Assembly (NCBI RefSeq): GCF_934307085.1
Contig: NZ_CAKRCF010000007.1
Coordinates: 1 to 64,000 of the forward strand
Source of the DNA: an uncultured Anaerobutyricum sp.
GTDB lineage: Bacteria > Bacillota > Clostridia > Lachnospirales > Lachnospiraceae
Direction of reading: 5' to 3'
DNA: 64,000 bases
Below the pieces are notes generated by a model, which had not been told where the DNA came from, did not search any database, and saw nothing but the letters and a program-made list of their open reading frames with translations. The translations under genes were made by a program, and so were the position numbers. Below, one piece after another: positions 8,572-16,306 of the stretch; position 1 is the stretch's first letter, and each line of letters opens with the position of its first letter.

Positions 8572-9468
8572 ATGCGATACCTTTCAGTTGCCGAAATAGC
8601 AAAAAAATGGAATATTTCCGAGCGAAGTGTAAGAAATTACTGTGCGAAAGGGCGGGTATCAGGTGCAGTTCTTGCTGGAGGGACATGGAACATTCCTGAG
8701 AATGCCACAAAGCCAGAGCGTTCCAACAAGAAAAAGGAGCAACCTGTTACTTTATTGGGTATTTTACAGGAGCAAAAAAGAAGAAAGTATTCTGGAGGTA
8801 TTTACCATAAGACACAGATTGAGTTGACATATAATTCTAATCATATGGAAGGCAGCCGCCTGACGCATGATCAGACACGATATATATTTGAAACAAATAC
8901 GATTGGTGTAGAAAATGAAGTTCTTAATGTGGACGATGTAATCGAAACAGCCAATCATTTCCGTTGTATTGATATGATTATTGACCATGCAAAATCTATA
9001 CTGACAGAAAAGTTTATTAAGGAGCTTCATCTAACTCTAAAAAACGGAACCAGCGATTCTCGAAAAGATTGGTTTGCTGTTGGTGATTATAAGAAGTTTC
9101 CCAATGAAGTTGGTGGTATGGAAACTGCTTTACCAGAAGAAGTAGCCGATAAGATAAAATTATTGTTGTCAGAATATAATAATAAAGCTGTAAAAACTTT
9201 TGAAGATATCCTGGCTTTTCATGTAAAGTTTGAACGGATTCATCCATTTCAGGACGGTAATGGTCGTGTTGGTAGATTGCTTATGTTCAAAGAGTGCCTG
9301 AAATATAATATCGTTCCGTTTATTATTGAGGATAATTTAAAGATGTTCTATTACCGTGGATTGACAGAGTGGAATAATGAAAAGGGCTATCTGATAGATA
9401 CTTGTTTGACGGCACAAGACAGGTATAAAGCGTATTTGGATTATTTCAGGATTGCGTATGATAAATAA
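8572..9468 (+). CDS. Fic-domain protein with N-terminal helix-turn-helix
   Basis: This 298-residue protein should transfer AMP or another nucleotide part to a target hydroxyl. Residues 1-45 form an excisionase-like helix-turn-helix (LSVAEIAKKWNISERSVRNY). A class II-type inhibitory helix motif, SNHMEGS (S/T-x3-E-G), lies near residue 95. The Fic core motif HPFQDGNGRVGRLL lies near residue 225 and is complete, with the catalytic His and the phosphate-binding loop, so the enzyme looks active and self-inhibited. GGAGG at 8561-8565 fits ATG 8572 better than 8569. No obvious antitoxin gene is adjacent. The HTH suggests DNA binding or autoregulation. Confidence 0.88.
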   Translation: MRYLSVAEIAKKWNISERSVRNYCAKGRVSGAVLAGGTWNIPENATKPERSNKKKEQPVTLLGILQEQKRRKYSGGIYHKTQIELTYNSNHMEGSRLTHDQTRYIFETNTIGVENEVLNVDDVIETANHFRCIDMIIDHAKSILTEKFIKELHLTLKNGTSDSRKDWFAVGDYKKFPNEVGGMETALPEEVADKIKLLLSEYNNKAVKTFEDILAFHVKFERIHPFQDGNGRVGRLLMFKECLKYNIVPFIIEDNLKMFYYRGLTEWNNEKGYLIDTCLTAQDRYKAYLDYFRIAYDK

Positions 9469-9482
9469 AAAGAGTTAAAAAA

Positions 9483-9526
9483 AGAAGGGGGACGTTACTG
9501 CAACACCAGTAACATTATAAAAAATG
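9483..9526 (+). promoter_or_regulatory. Ribosome site separated from the start by a hairpin
   Basis: AGAAGGGGG (9483-9491) is 32 bases from ATG 9524, too far for normal initiation. Between them lies a 7-bp hairpin, GTTACTG (9494-9500), loop CAACAC, CAGTAAC (9507-9513). Folding it would bring the Shine-Dalgarno to about 12 bases from the ATG. A TAA at 9518-9520 rules out an in-frame start closer to the purine tract. Confidence 0.55.
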
Positions 9527-11101
9527 AATGAAATAACAAAATGGTTTTCTCATCCATTATATCGTTGGATGGATGAAGAAAAATATGAATCAATGGATAA
9601 GGTATTAAAAAGAAACTGTACGGAAGAATATATCAAAAAGATTTTAAATCATTATGACAATATTTCTTTCAAAGAATTGCATTTTTATCCGGCTGGAACT
9701 TATAGTGAACCAGAAAAAACAGTATTAGATAACATAGATGCTTTTTACGAGATTCGTATGGAACAAAAAGTAAGTAAAAATCATGTGGCGCAGTTTCGCG
9801 TATATCTGCCGGTAAAATGGAATTATCGTTTTATGGGAATATCCGGAGCGGGAACGAATACAGAAGTGGATTGGTTTTCCTCTATTCGCTTTAACGTCAT
9901 TTCCTGGCCTATGGCATTGAATAATGGTTATGCATGTGCTGTAACAGACACGGATACAGGAATTCGTCTAGACTGCTCCTGGGGATTTGATAAAACAGGA
10001 GAAATTGAGTGGGAACACATTGATGCCTGGGCATTTCATTCAATGCATGAGATGACCGTATGTGCAAAAGAAATTTTAGAAGCTGTTTATAATATGCCAC
10101 CAATTGCAAGTTATATGTACGGAACTTCTGGTGGTGGGCGTGAAGTTGTGACAGAAGCTATCCTGTACCCGAATGATTATGATGGTTTATGGGCGGATGC
10201 TCCATCTATCGATCTTGTAAATCTGTCATTTACCTGCGTATGGGCCGCTGTTGTTGAGGCTAATGAAAAGCATATCGTTCCATTATCTAAATATATTGCG
10301 GCGCGTGACATTTCAATGCGTGATCCGGTATTGAGAGAGCATCCATTTAACAGGCAGCACATTTGCTGGATGGATTTTCTGAATCATTTATGTGGATTGG
10401 AAACAGAAGATGGTCCTATTACTCGAAAAGATATTGCGGTTATGGTAAAAACATGGGAAGGACCTGTTTTACCAGATGGAAGAAGAATTGCCTATGGCTT
10501 TGGACCAATAATTCGTCAGTGGCCACTTCCTAATGGTAATCCATTATATGGTTACTTCCAACGAAGAGAAGACGGGAAATATAATTTAATGCCAATTGCA
10601 GAACAGTATATTCGTTGGTTTGTAAAAAATCCGAATTTTGATATACATACATGCAGTTACGAAAAATTTGCCCAAATTTATGATAGTTGCCATGCACGAT
10701 TTGATCGTTATAGTTTTAATGAATGTGATTATACACCATATGCCCGAAGTGGCGGAAAGTTAATTATCACGCAGGGGACCGGAGACTGTGTAGTTCCATA
10801 CCAGCAAATGATTGATTATTACCGCAATGCTTTTGACTATTTTCCATCAGAGAAAATTATGAATGATACCATACGGCTTTTTATGCCACCTCTTGCGGGA
10901 CATTCTATTTTGGACTGGAGTGGTCCTGCTGTATCTATCGCAGACGGTATGACAGCTCTTACTAATTGGGTGGAAAAGGGAATTGCACCAGAATGTCTGC
11001 CAACACAAAGGTATGACTTTGCCAGGGATTGTGCTGTTGAAAAATCCAGTGTGCAAGTATATGATCAATGGCAGTACACAGCAAGACAGCAGCAAAAATA
11101 G
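9524..11101 (+). CDS. Tannase/feruloyl-esterase-family protein
   Basis: A 525-residue alpha/beta hydrolase likely acting on esters of plant phenolic acids. The nucleophile elbow is GTSGGGRE near residue 204, in place of the usual GCSxGGRE of the tannase family, so the neighbouring Cys is missing. The acid Asp is expected in TQGTGDCVVPYQQMIDYY (near residue 425) and the His in AGHSILDWSGPA (near residue 465). There is no signal peptide, so the enzyme looks cytoplasmic. Translation begins after an unusual spaced ribosome site. Placement in the family rests on these motifs; the substrate is inferred. Confidence 0.78.
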   Translation: MNEITKWFSHPLYRWMDEEKYESMDKVLKRNCTEEYIKKILNHYDNISFKELHFYPAGTYSEPEKTVLDNIDAFYEIRMEQKVSKNHVAQFRVYLPVKWNYRFMGISGAGTNTEVDWFSSIRFNVISWPMALNNGYACAVTDTDTGIRLDCSWGFDKTGEIEWEHIDAWAFHSMHEMTVCAKEILEAVYNMPPIASYMYGTSGGGREVVTEAILYPNDYDGLWADAPSIDLVNLSFTCVWAAVVEANEKHIVPLSKYIAARDISMRDPVLREHPFNRQHICWMDFLNHLCGLETEDGPITRKDIAVMVKTWEGPVLPDGRRIAYGFGPIIRQWPLPNGNPLYGYFQRREDGKYNLMPIAEQYIRWFVKNPNFDIHTCSYEKFAQIYDSCHARFDRYSFNECDYTPYARSGGKLIITQGTGDCVVPYQQMIDYYRNAFDYFPSEKIMNDTIRLFMPPLAGHSILDWSGPAVSIADGMTALTNWVEKGIAPECLPTQRYDFARDCAVEKSSVQVYDQWQYTARQQQK

Positions 11102-11237
11102 ATAACAGGACTTTATTCGATTAGAGGATTGCAGAATGAGATAGTGATAAGTAACTAAATAAACTTTTTGTGATAATAAACACTTTCCTATTCTGGTGAG
11201 TGTCAGATATTTCTTAGCAAATCTAATAGTTATATAG

Positions 11238-11290
11238 AAAAAAGCAGGATATTGAATATTACTACATTTGAGTAATAGCCAATATCCTGC
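11238..11290 (-). terminator. Terminator of the P-II gene
   Basis: Arms GCAGGATATTG (11244-11254) and CAATATCCTGC (11280-11290) enclose an inner ATTACT/AGTAAT stem. Read on the minus strand the stem ends in TTTTTTC, so it terminates the leftward amt-P-II operon, ten bases past the P-II stop codon. The region 11102-11237 between it and the tannase-family gene holds nothing recognisable. Confidence 0.8.
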
Positions 11291-11299
11291 CTTTATATG

Positions 11300-11656
11300 T
11301 TATTCCGTTGCCTGAATCGCATCATACCCCGTTTCTTTTGTACGGATCTTTTGTGCATGGCGAATCTCATAAGTAAATATCTTACCATCACCAGGTTCCC
11401 CTGTATAGGCAGCTTTTTCGATTGCCTCAATTGTTTTTACTTCCCATTCTTCAGAAGATACGACAATTTCAAACTTAATCTTTGGCTGCATCTGCATATC
11501 TACCTGCATACCACGGACAATTTCTTTATAACCTCGCTGAACACCACAGCCCATTACCTGGGATACGGTAAGTCCATTTACACCGATCGCATTTAAGGCA
11601 GCTTTTACATCTTCGAATTTATCTTCTCTGACGTAAGCCTCTACTTTTATCATCAT
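11300..11656 (-). CDS. glnK: P-II nitrogen regulatory protein
   Basis: This 118-residue protein senses 2-oxoglutarate and ATP/ADP and blocks the ammonium channel. Family marks are MIKVEAYVREDKFEDVKAAL at the start, GLTVSQVMGCG, the T-loop QRGYKEIVRG, KIKFEIVV, and GEPGDGKIFTYEI near residue 87 (the B-loop). The T-loop has Val where uridylylated Tyr51 of E. coli GlnB lies (RGMQVDMQ against RGAEYMVD), so control by uridylylation is unlikely. AGGAGG sits 8 bases before the start. It lies 225 bases downstream of amt on the same strand, the usual pairing. Confidence 0.92.
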   Translation of the reverse strand: MMIKVEAYVREDKFEDVKAALNAIGVNGLTVSQVMGCGVQRGYKEIVRGMQVDMQMQPKIKFEIVVSSEEWEVKTIEAIEKAAYTGEPGDGKIFTYEIRHAQKIRTKETGYDAIQATE

Positions 11657-11881
11657 AATGGAGTCCTCCTGTTTTATATCTACATTTTAACTTCCTATTT
11701 TATTTTAACTCGACATTATTTTCTTATAGATTATACCATAATCCTATTATAAAATCCCATTACACAATATGGAACATACGCAAAAAGGATTCACTAAAAG
11801 TTTTATATTTTTTCAATTATCAAAAGAATCAAGAGATTATTAAATAATGCTAACATTCTCTTAGTTATGAAATAGCGCAAT

Positions 11882-13123
11882 CTATTGGTCAAGACCATTG
11901 AAAGATGGATAAGCACTTTCTCCATGTTCAGAAATATCAAGACCAACCTGTTCTTCTCTAACACTAACTCGTAATGGAGTAAATACTCTGACAATAGCAA
12001 CGCAGATCAGTGTTCCAACAACTGCTACGGCGATTGTGATCACAATTCCAATAATCTGTGCGAGGAATAAATGATAATCACCGAAAATAAGTCCATCCCA
12101 TTTAGCTACTGGATTAATGGAAGATTTTGTGAAGATACCAGTTGCAATACCACCCCAGATACCTCCAATACCGTGACAGCCAAAGGCATCTAATGCATCA
12201 TCTATTTTTAATGTTTTTTTGATAAATCCAACACCAAAGTAGCAGATTGGGCTAACTAATGCACCAATAATAAAGGATGCCCAGATTGGAACGAATCCTG
12301 CTCCTGGAGTAATGGCTACCAGGCCGACAACCAAACCAGTTGCGGCACCAACTAAGGTTGTTTTTCCACTCTTTATTGTATCAATAAGCATCCAGGATAA
12401 GAGGGCAGCAGCAGCGGAAATCGCGGATGTCATAAATGCGTGAGCTGCAAGACCATCTGCTTTTAAGGCACTGCCGGCATTGAATCCAAACCATCCAAAC
12501 CAGAGAAGGGATGCCCCAAGAACAACGCATGGAATATTATGAATACGATAGGTTGTATGTTCATAACCACGTCTTCTTCCAAGAATAATGGCAAGTACTA
12601 ATGCACTGATACCAGAACTGATATGTACAACATCACCACCGGCAAAATCTACGGAACCAATTGCAGCAAGGAACCCACCTTCTCCCCATACCATATGTGC
12701 CATTGGATAATAAACAATAACTGACCAGATTGCTACAAAAAGGAATAATGCTTTAAACTTCATTCTTCCAACTAAAGAACCAGTAATCAATGCGGGTGTA
12801 ATCATGGCAAACATCATCTGAAATGCACAAAATACCAAGTGTGGTATACTGTCTGCATAAGGACCGACGTCCATTCCAACACCATTTAATCCAAACCAGC
12901 GGAAATCCCCGATAATTCCTGCATGGTTTCCTCCAAATGCTAAAGAATAACCAAACAGTGTCCACATAACAACGGAAAGTCCCATAATAGCTACACATGC
13001 CATAATCGTGTTACAAACATTTTTCCTTCTAACTAAACCACCATAAAAGAATGCAAGCCCCGGTGTCATAAAAAAGACGAGAGCAGTACATACCATCATA
13101 AAAGCTGTATCTCCTGTATTCAT
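11882..13123 (-). CDS. amt: Ammonium transporter
   Basis: A 413-residue Amt/Rh channel with about eleven helices. Recognisable parts are TPGLAFFYGGLVRRKN near the N-terminus, MAHMVWGEGGFL, DFAGGDVVHISSGISALV (first pore His region), SLLWFGWFGFNAGSALK, and ALDAFGCHGIGGIWGGIATG with the second pore His. ATG 13123 follows GAAAGGACG at ten bases; an upstream in-frame ATG (13168) adds a hydrophilic extension and lacks a good site. P-II follows in the same operon. A leader hairpin upstream may control it. Confidence 0.94.
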   Translation of the reverse strand: MNTGDTAFMMVCTALVFFMTPGLAFFYGGLVRRKNVCNTIMACVAIMGLSVVMWTLFGYSLAFGGNHAGIIGDFRWFGLNGVGMDVGPYADSIPHLVFCAFQMMFAMITPALITGSLVGRMKFKALFLFVAIWSVIVYYPMAHMVWGEGGFLAAIGSVDFAGGDVVHISSGISALVLAIILGRRRGYEHTTYRIHNIPCVVLGASLLWFGWFGFNAGSALKADGLAAHAFMTSAISAAAALLSWMLIDTIKSGKTTLVGAATGLVVGLVAITPGAGFVPIWASFIIGALVSPICYFGVGFIKKTLKIDDALDAFGCHGIGGIWGGIATGIFTKSSINPVAKWDGLIFGDYHLFLAQIIGIVITIAVAVVGTLICVAIVRVFTPLRVSVREEQVGLDISEHGESAYPSFNGLDQ

Positions 13124-13197
13124 AATATATATACGTCCTTTCTTCTCTTTTTTCTGATGATTCATCATTTTAAATTCATAAAGCTATTCCGGAAAAC

Positions 13198-13282
13198 AAA
13201 AAAGGCGCCTAAAGTATAATTGTTATACTTTAGACACCCTTGTCACGCTTCGAATAGTATCATATATTTAAGTGTATTGCAA
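13198..13282 (-). promoter_or_regulatory. Leader promoter and terminator hairpin upstream of amt
   Basis: On the minus strand TTGCAA (13277-13282) and TACTAT (13254-13259) are 17 bases apart. About 10 bases past the expected start lies a 16-bp hairpin (13204-13219 with 13223-13238, loop CAA, two G-U pairs) followed by TTTTTT (13198-13203). This is a textbook terminator placed between a promoter and the amt start, so it could be an attenuator. It could equally be just the terminator of the gene at 13335-13739. Confidence 0.6.
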
Positions 13283-13334
13283 GAGAAAATTATAAAAAAG
13301 TTCGTATTTGGTTAATTTTATTAATAAATATACC

Positions 13335-13739
13335 CTATTCACCTAATTTTTCAGACAATATGTTGGCAGCATCTTCAATGCATCCAGGACAGGAGCGGAG
13401 CACTTTCCCTGTATCCATTCCTTTTAATTCACGACAGATTGTTGAACCATTTTTCTTGCGGAAAATGTCATTTAATTCCCGTACTTTCTGATAAGTTGCT
13501 GCTTTAGAAACAGGGGCTTCCAAGTCCCCACAACTGTTTGCCATACCTATAACAAGGGCCATACCTGTTACCGCTCCACAAGTTCCGTAAGTGTCACTTA
13601 CACCAAGTCCAAGACCCTCGGAAACTTTAAATGCTGTCTCTTCGTCTAATCCTACTTTATCACAAAATGCACATACGATTGCCTGTGCACAGTTATATCC
13701 CTTCTGATGGTATTTGGCTGCTTTTTCTGCTCTACTCAT
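13335..13739 (-). CDS. C_GCAxxG_C_C family redox protein
   Basis: A 134-residue member of the family named for its cysteine pattern: GYNCAQAI near residue 15, then GTCGAVTGM near residue 54, and single conserved cysteines further on (SCGD, STICREL, SCPGCIEDAA). Proteins of this kind are common in anaerobes and thought to act in thiol redox or metal chemistry, but the function is not established. The phosphatase gene 29 bases upstream is probably cotranscribed. Confidence 0.88.
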   Translation of the reverse strand: MSRAEKAAKYHQKGYNCAQAIVCAFCDKVGLDEETAFKVSEGLGLGVSDTYGTCGAVTGMALVIGMANSCGDLEAPVSKAATYQKVRELNDIFRKKNGSTICRELKGMDTGKVLRSCPGCIEDAANILSEKLGE

Positions 13740-13768
13740 TTGTAAAATCCTCCATTTATATCTTATTA

Positions 13769-14221
13769 CTACACACCAAGTTCTTCAAGAAACGCTTCGC
13801 ATCCCTCAATTAAGTCATCATAAGTCTCATCAAAATTACCGGTATACCATGGATCTGCAATATCCCTCTTTACACCCGCAAATTCTAATAAAAGATGCAC
13901 CTTATGCTTTGGATCATGACCGATAATCCGCTTTACATTATTAATATTCCACTTATCCATACATAAAAGATAATCGTAAGTCTCATAATCCTGCTTTGTA
14001 AGCTGTCTTGCCTGTCTCTTTGTATGAGGAATGCCCATCGCATCAAGCTTTGCCCTTGCTCCCGGATGAATCGGATTCCCGATTTCCTCACGGCTGGTTG
14101 CACAGGAAGCAATTTGGAAGGAATCGGATAATTCTCGCTTTTTTACCATATCTTTTAAAATGAACTCACCCATAGGCGATCTGCAAATATTGCCGTGGCA
14201 GATAAACATTACTTTAATCAT
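13769..14221 (-). CDS. Low molecular weight protein-tyrosine phosphatase
   Basis: A 150-residue enzyme removing phosphate from tyrosine. The P-loop is CHGNICRS (C-x5-R-S) within MIKVMFICHGNICRSPMGE, and the general acid Asp is in DPWYTGNFDETYDDL near the C-terminus. GCGAGG lies ten bases upstream of ATG 14221; an earlier in-frame ATG at 14239 adds six residues only. It may form an operon with the redox protein downstream. Targets are unknown. Confidence 0.9.
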   Translation of the reverse strand: MIKVMFICHGNICRSPMGEFILKDMVKKRELSDSFQIASCATSREEIGNPIHPGARAKLDAMGIPHTKRQARQLTKQDYETYDYLLCMDKWNINNVKRIIGHDPKHKVHLLLEFAGVKRDIADPWYTGNFDETYDDLIEGCEAFLEELGV

Positions 14222-14336
14222 AGTTTTATAACCTCGCATTTCTTAATATTTCACGGTTTTTAGCCATTTTTGAAGTGTTGCTAAAAAAACTTGTTTGGCA
14301 TATCTAAGTATAATATAGCATATTTTGACCATGAAA

Positions 14337-14388
14337 AGGTGTAAAAATCGGTGTAAATTTAAAAGTTTTACACCTGAGCTTTTTTTAT
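14337..14388 (+). terminator. Hairpin at the edge of the integrase scar
   Basis: AGGTGTAAAA (14337-14346) pairs with TTTTACACCT (14366-14375), and GAGCTTTTTTT follows. GGTGTAAA is also repeated directly at 14350. It lies just beyond the C-terminal end of the broken integrase gene, so it may mark the old end of a mobile element rather than serve a host gene. Confidence 0.45.
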
Positions 14389-14413
14389 AAAATCTATTTT
14401 TGGAAATCGGTAA

Positions 14414-15305
14414 TTATATTATGCGTAGTCGCTTTAATTCTTCTTCTGCACCAGTAAAGTCTTCATGCGTATATATATTTAGGGTAGTACTTATATCGGA
14501 ATGTCCCATTAAATATTCTAGTGTTTTAGGGTTCATTCCCGATAATAGGCTCTATTTTAGGTGCATTTCTATTTTTAATTATTGTCTTGAAACATTTTTC
14601 AACATCTGGTGTTAATGGGATTGTTCTTATTCCATTTTTTGTTTTAGGTTGTTGAATGTAGCGTCCTATTTTAGCAATATATAAAAGTTGATGATCTATA
14701 TTTAATTTATGATTTTTTATATCAATATCAGATAAAGTTAGTCCACAAAATTCAGAGATACGTAACCCTGTATTGAATAGAATATAAATCGCTTCATAAT
14801 ATTTACGATAATGCTTATCCTTTTTTATAAAATCTAAAAAGTTTCGTTCTTATTCTCGACTTAATGCGTCACGTGTAATAGAATCATTTATAATTACATC
14901 AACTAATTCAAAAGCAAAAGGGTTCTTACGAATTAAATCATCATCAGTTGCTAATTGAAATGCTGGTCTAAGGACTCCTCTAATAGATTGAACAGAGCTA
15001 TAGCTACGTTTGTCAATTTTTTACAATTTAATTAACCATAACTTCGCATCAGATAATCGGACAGAATCAATGTGCTGTTGTCCGAAGGGATCCTTTTGAA
15101 GTAATCTGATTACAGTTTTATACCCAGCTTTAATTGTAGGACGAACTGAAATCTTTGTCTCAGTGTACTTTTCTACGAGTTCTAGGACTGTTAATTTGCC
15201 TCCATTTGGTATAATGTGATCAAACAAATCAGCCTCTATTTTTTTCATTTCTCTGAGAGATAATGTATGTTTTTTACCTGCTGGTGTTTTGTCATTATGG
15301 TTCAA
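14414..15305 (-). pseudogene. Broken Tn916-type tyrosine integrase
   Basis: Reading leftward, residues 1-94 give the N-terminal AP2-like and arm-binding part (DKTPAGKKHTLSLREMKKIE). A stop follows at LWLIKL, yet the same frame continues as KRSYSSVQSIRGVLRPAFQ and, after another stop, as YILFNTGLRISEFCGLTL (first catalytic Arg) and TKNGIRTIPLT. The middle of the catalytic domain with HxxR is deleted. The frame then resumes with the C-terminus GMNPKTLEYLMGHSDISTTL and IYTH containing the catalytic Tyr. At least two stops plus the deletion make it dead. The cargo of the element is gone. Confidence 0.85.
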
Positions 15306-15370
15306 TCGCCAACTGTATATAGCATGTTCTTTTTTAATATGATTGACTTTTTTAAAATATTAATAAATGA

Positions 15371-15570
15371 AAAGTTTAATCCCCCAGCTATGCTGGGGAG
15401 AATAGAGTAAGTGGAAACGTAAAGGATACAATAAAAAGCCTCCTATGCTACAATGAGAATGGTGTCGCAAGCCAAACTCAAGATAAGAATAGGAGGCGGT
15501 CCAAATGGACAATAAAAGTTTATCACATACAAGATGGAATGCCAATACCATATTGTATCTGGATGTTACA
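15371..15570 (+). mobile_element. Truncated IS200/IS605-type element (left end)
   Basis: A terminal hairpin CCCCAGC-TAT-GCTGGGG (15382-15398) is followed by a leader in which GCCTCCTAT (15438-15446) can pair with ATAGGAGGC (15489-15497), hiding the ribosome site, as known for IS200. ATG 15505 opens a transposase start, MDNKSLSHTRWN. A one-base deletion then shifts the frame, and the family residues CQYHIV appear in the next frame. The element stops there against the end of the DUF3592 gene, so most of tnpA and the right end are missing. Confidence 0.75.
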
Positions 15571-16059
15571 GGATTGTTATAACTGTCCATATTCTTATCA
15601 GAGCAAATAAAATAGCAAGTATTCCAATTCCGAAACACAACAAACCAAAGAAACGAGAACCTCCACCTGCTATATCTTTCAAAGTTTTTGTCACATCTGC
15701 CGGATTTTTTGGATTATAATATCTTGGATATTCTTTCCCGATAGGATACTGATTTATAGAACTTCCTATGCGGGTATGATATTCGTATCTTTGACCATTT
15801 ACCGTATACTCGTAAACTGGAGTATAAGAGGTAACAGAAATTCTGCTTTCCGGTCCCTGTTCATTTGAGTTTGTTTCTTCCCATTCATTTTTTTCTACTC
15901 GGATTACACGCAATGTAGTATGTCCTGTGTAATGCTGCTGATATTCTTCCTTTTTTTAGTTGTATCGTTCCACAGTTTTTTTCTAAACCAGATAAAGAGG
16001 AATCCTAAAAGTAGCGGGATTACCGCTAATATAAAAGAATAAACATAGAAATTTGTCAT
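15566..16059 (-). pseudogene. DUF3592 membrane protein, frameshifted at an A7 run
   Basis: ATG 16059 follows GGGGAGAGGAAAG and encodes one membrane helix (VYSFILAVIPLLLGFLFIWF) and KKLWNDTTKK. The frame then shifts at seven consecutive A (T7 at 15951-15957 on the plus strand). One extra A would join it to EEYQQHYTGHTTLRVIRVEK and the DUF3592 body (PVYEYTVNGQRYEY, PRYYNPKNPADV) with a second membrane helix at the C-terminus. It is either a real slip at the run, a decayed gene, or a sequencing error. Function of DUF3592 is unknown. Confidence 0.75.
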
Positions 16060-16160
16060 AGCTTTCCTCTCCCCTTTTTGCAGCTTATTTTGAAAATGAT
16101 TTTATAATATTTTCCATATTTTTATTATATAAAAAATCTTTTATAAATATAGTGTCTTAC

Positions 16161-16188
16161 AGTCACCATTTCGTTGGAAACGGTGACT
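16161..16188. repeat. Isolated hairpin upstream of the DUF3592 gene
   Basis: AGTCACCATTTC and GAAACGGTGACT form a 12-base stem with one mismatch and a four-base loop. It lies in the 247-base gap between the kinase and DUF3592 genes, with no T-tract. The role is unknown. Confidence 0.5.
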
Positions 16189-16306
16189 TACCTGCAAAAA
16201 TGCTGAGGTATTCTTGAATTACTGGAATCATTTGTAAAGAGTGCTGGAACTAAAAAAGAAATCATGATACAGTATGTTGCAGATAGTAGATAGTTATAAA
16301 TTGTTG

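Noticed and set aside
13198..13247. ANTAR-type double hairpin in the amt leader
   Set aside because: A possible first hairpin GAC-AAGGGT-GTC has A1 and G4 in its loop, but the terminator hairpin has a three-base loop without that pattern, so the two-hairpin ANTAR motif is not met.
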